From: Pseudomonadota bacterium
GTDB lineage: Bacteria > Pseudomonadota > Alphaproteobacteria > Rhizobiales > Segnochrobactraceae
Assembly: GCA_023442215.1 (NCBI GenBank)
Contig: JAEZMP010000556.1
Location: 1-5,736 of the forward strand
Length of the DNA: 5,736 nt
Reading direction: 5' to 3'
Positions 5,442 to 5,736 of the stretch are shown here, one piece after another. Numbering within the stretch: the first letter of the stretch is position 1; every line of letters begins with the position of its first letter. The translations under genes were made by a program, and so were the position numbers. The notes beneath the pieces are model-generated. The model was not told the DNA's origin, searched no databases, and worked only from the letters and a program-made list of their open reading frames with translations.

Positions 5442-5736
5442 GACGCGATCTTCTCCTGAACCGGGGCAGTGGCATATCGCGACGGCGGGCGTGGCAGGCC
5501 GAGGTTCTCGCGCAGGGTCGTGCCTTCGAAGCGTGTCCTGACGAGATCGCGCCGCTGGAGTTCCGGAACGACCGCGCGGAAGAAGTCTGTGAAGCCCTCC
5601 GGCGCATACGCGGGCGCGATGTTGTAGCCGTCGCAACCACCTTCGACGAACCATTCCTCGAGCTGGTCGGCGACCTCGACCGGCGAGCCGTACACCAGGC
5701 GGTGGCTGCTCGTGAGGGCGATCGACTGGTAGAGCT
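5438..5736 (-). CDS. FMN-dependent monooxygenase, NtaA/SnaA/DszA family (C-terminal end only)
   Basis: The last 98 codons of a second luciferase-superfamily monooxygenase; the start lies beyond the right edge. The frame is open to the edge and begins LYQSIALTSSHRLVYGSP. Family C-terminal features are plain: PVEVADQLEEWFVEGGCDGYNIAP (usual form DGFNL/DGYNI), FTDFFRAVVPELQRR, then GTTLRENLGLPRP, which is typical of the DszA/SnaA/NtaA group. It differs considerably from the complete monooxygenase at 2399-3769, so they are distant paralogues with probably different substrates. Its stop overlaps the cupin ATG by four bases (ATGA), placing both enzymes in one operon. The GTG at 5695 is internal, not a start. 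The flavin-binding and substrate residues lie outside the window. Confidence 0.9.
   Translation of the reverse strand, partial: LYQSIALTSSHRLVYGSPVEVADQLEEWFVEGGCDGYNIAPAYAPEGFTDFFRAVVPELQRRDLVRTRFEGTTLRENLGLPRPPSRYATAPVQEKIAS

Noticed and set aside
4369..5640. Single 423-residue minus-strand open frame spanning the cupin and the YeeE/YedE start
   Set aside because: Its first ~300 residues are an Arg/Ser-rich frame-shifted reading of the cupin gene. Only the last 115 residues, from the ATG at 4716, are real protein.

Overview
The window looks like a high-GC chromosomal segment from an alphaproteobacterium. Hyphomicrobiales is my best guess, from codon bias, the protein families and the gene neighbourhood; it rests on no marker gene. 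Every gene I can support lies on the minus strand, so biological reading order runs from position 5736 down to 1. Both ends of the window cut through genes.

Right block (5736 to about 3769): an organosulfur and sulfur-uptake locus. It opens with the C-terminal end of an NtaA/SnaA/DszA/DmoA-type FMN-dependent monooxygenase. A 220-residue cupin of the dimethylsulfoniopropionate (DMSP) lyase family follows, overlapping it by an ATGA. Next come a YeeE/YedE (PmpA-like) sulfur-compound transporter half with an in-frame TGA, the first ~34 codons of its partner (PmpB/DUF6691), and, joined abruptly to that, the C-terminal half of a polar-amino-acid-type ABC ATPase with damage in its signature motif. 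A second, complete NtaA/DmoA-family monooxygenase ends the block. The layout suggests a locus for importing sulfur compounds and cleaving C-S bonds, whose transporter section (4716 to 3826) has decayed through a nonsense codon, a deletion junction and small indels, while the three enzyme genes look intact.

Middle (2398 to 2104): about 295 non-coding bases, with a hairpin after the monooxygenase, a possible -10 box and short inverted repeats before a LysR-type regulator (2103 to 1162). The regulator has a complete helix-turn-helix and effector domain. It could control either the sulfur genes or the transporter on its left; the sequence does not decide.

Left block (969 to 1): an RbsC-like ABC sugar permease, cut by the window edge close to its expected C-terminus. 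It is preceded by about 190 non-coding bases with a terminator-like hairpin and an imperfect 16/15-bp tandem repeat.

The most interesting points are the DMSP-lyase-like cupin, which carries the full set of family active-site residues and sits between two monooxygenases of the family that includes dimethyl sulfide monooxygenase, and the decayed, fused transporter remnants between them.
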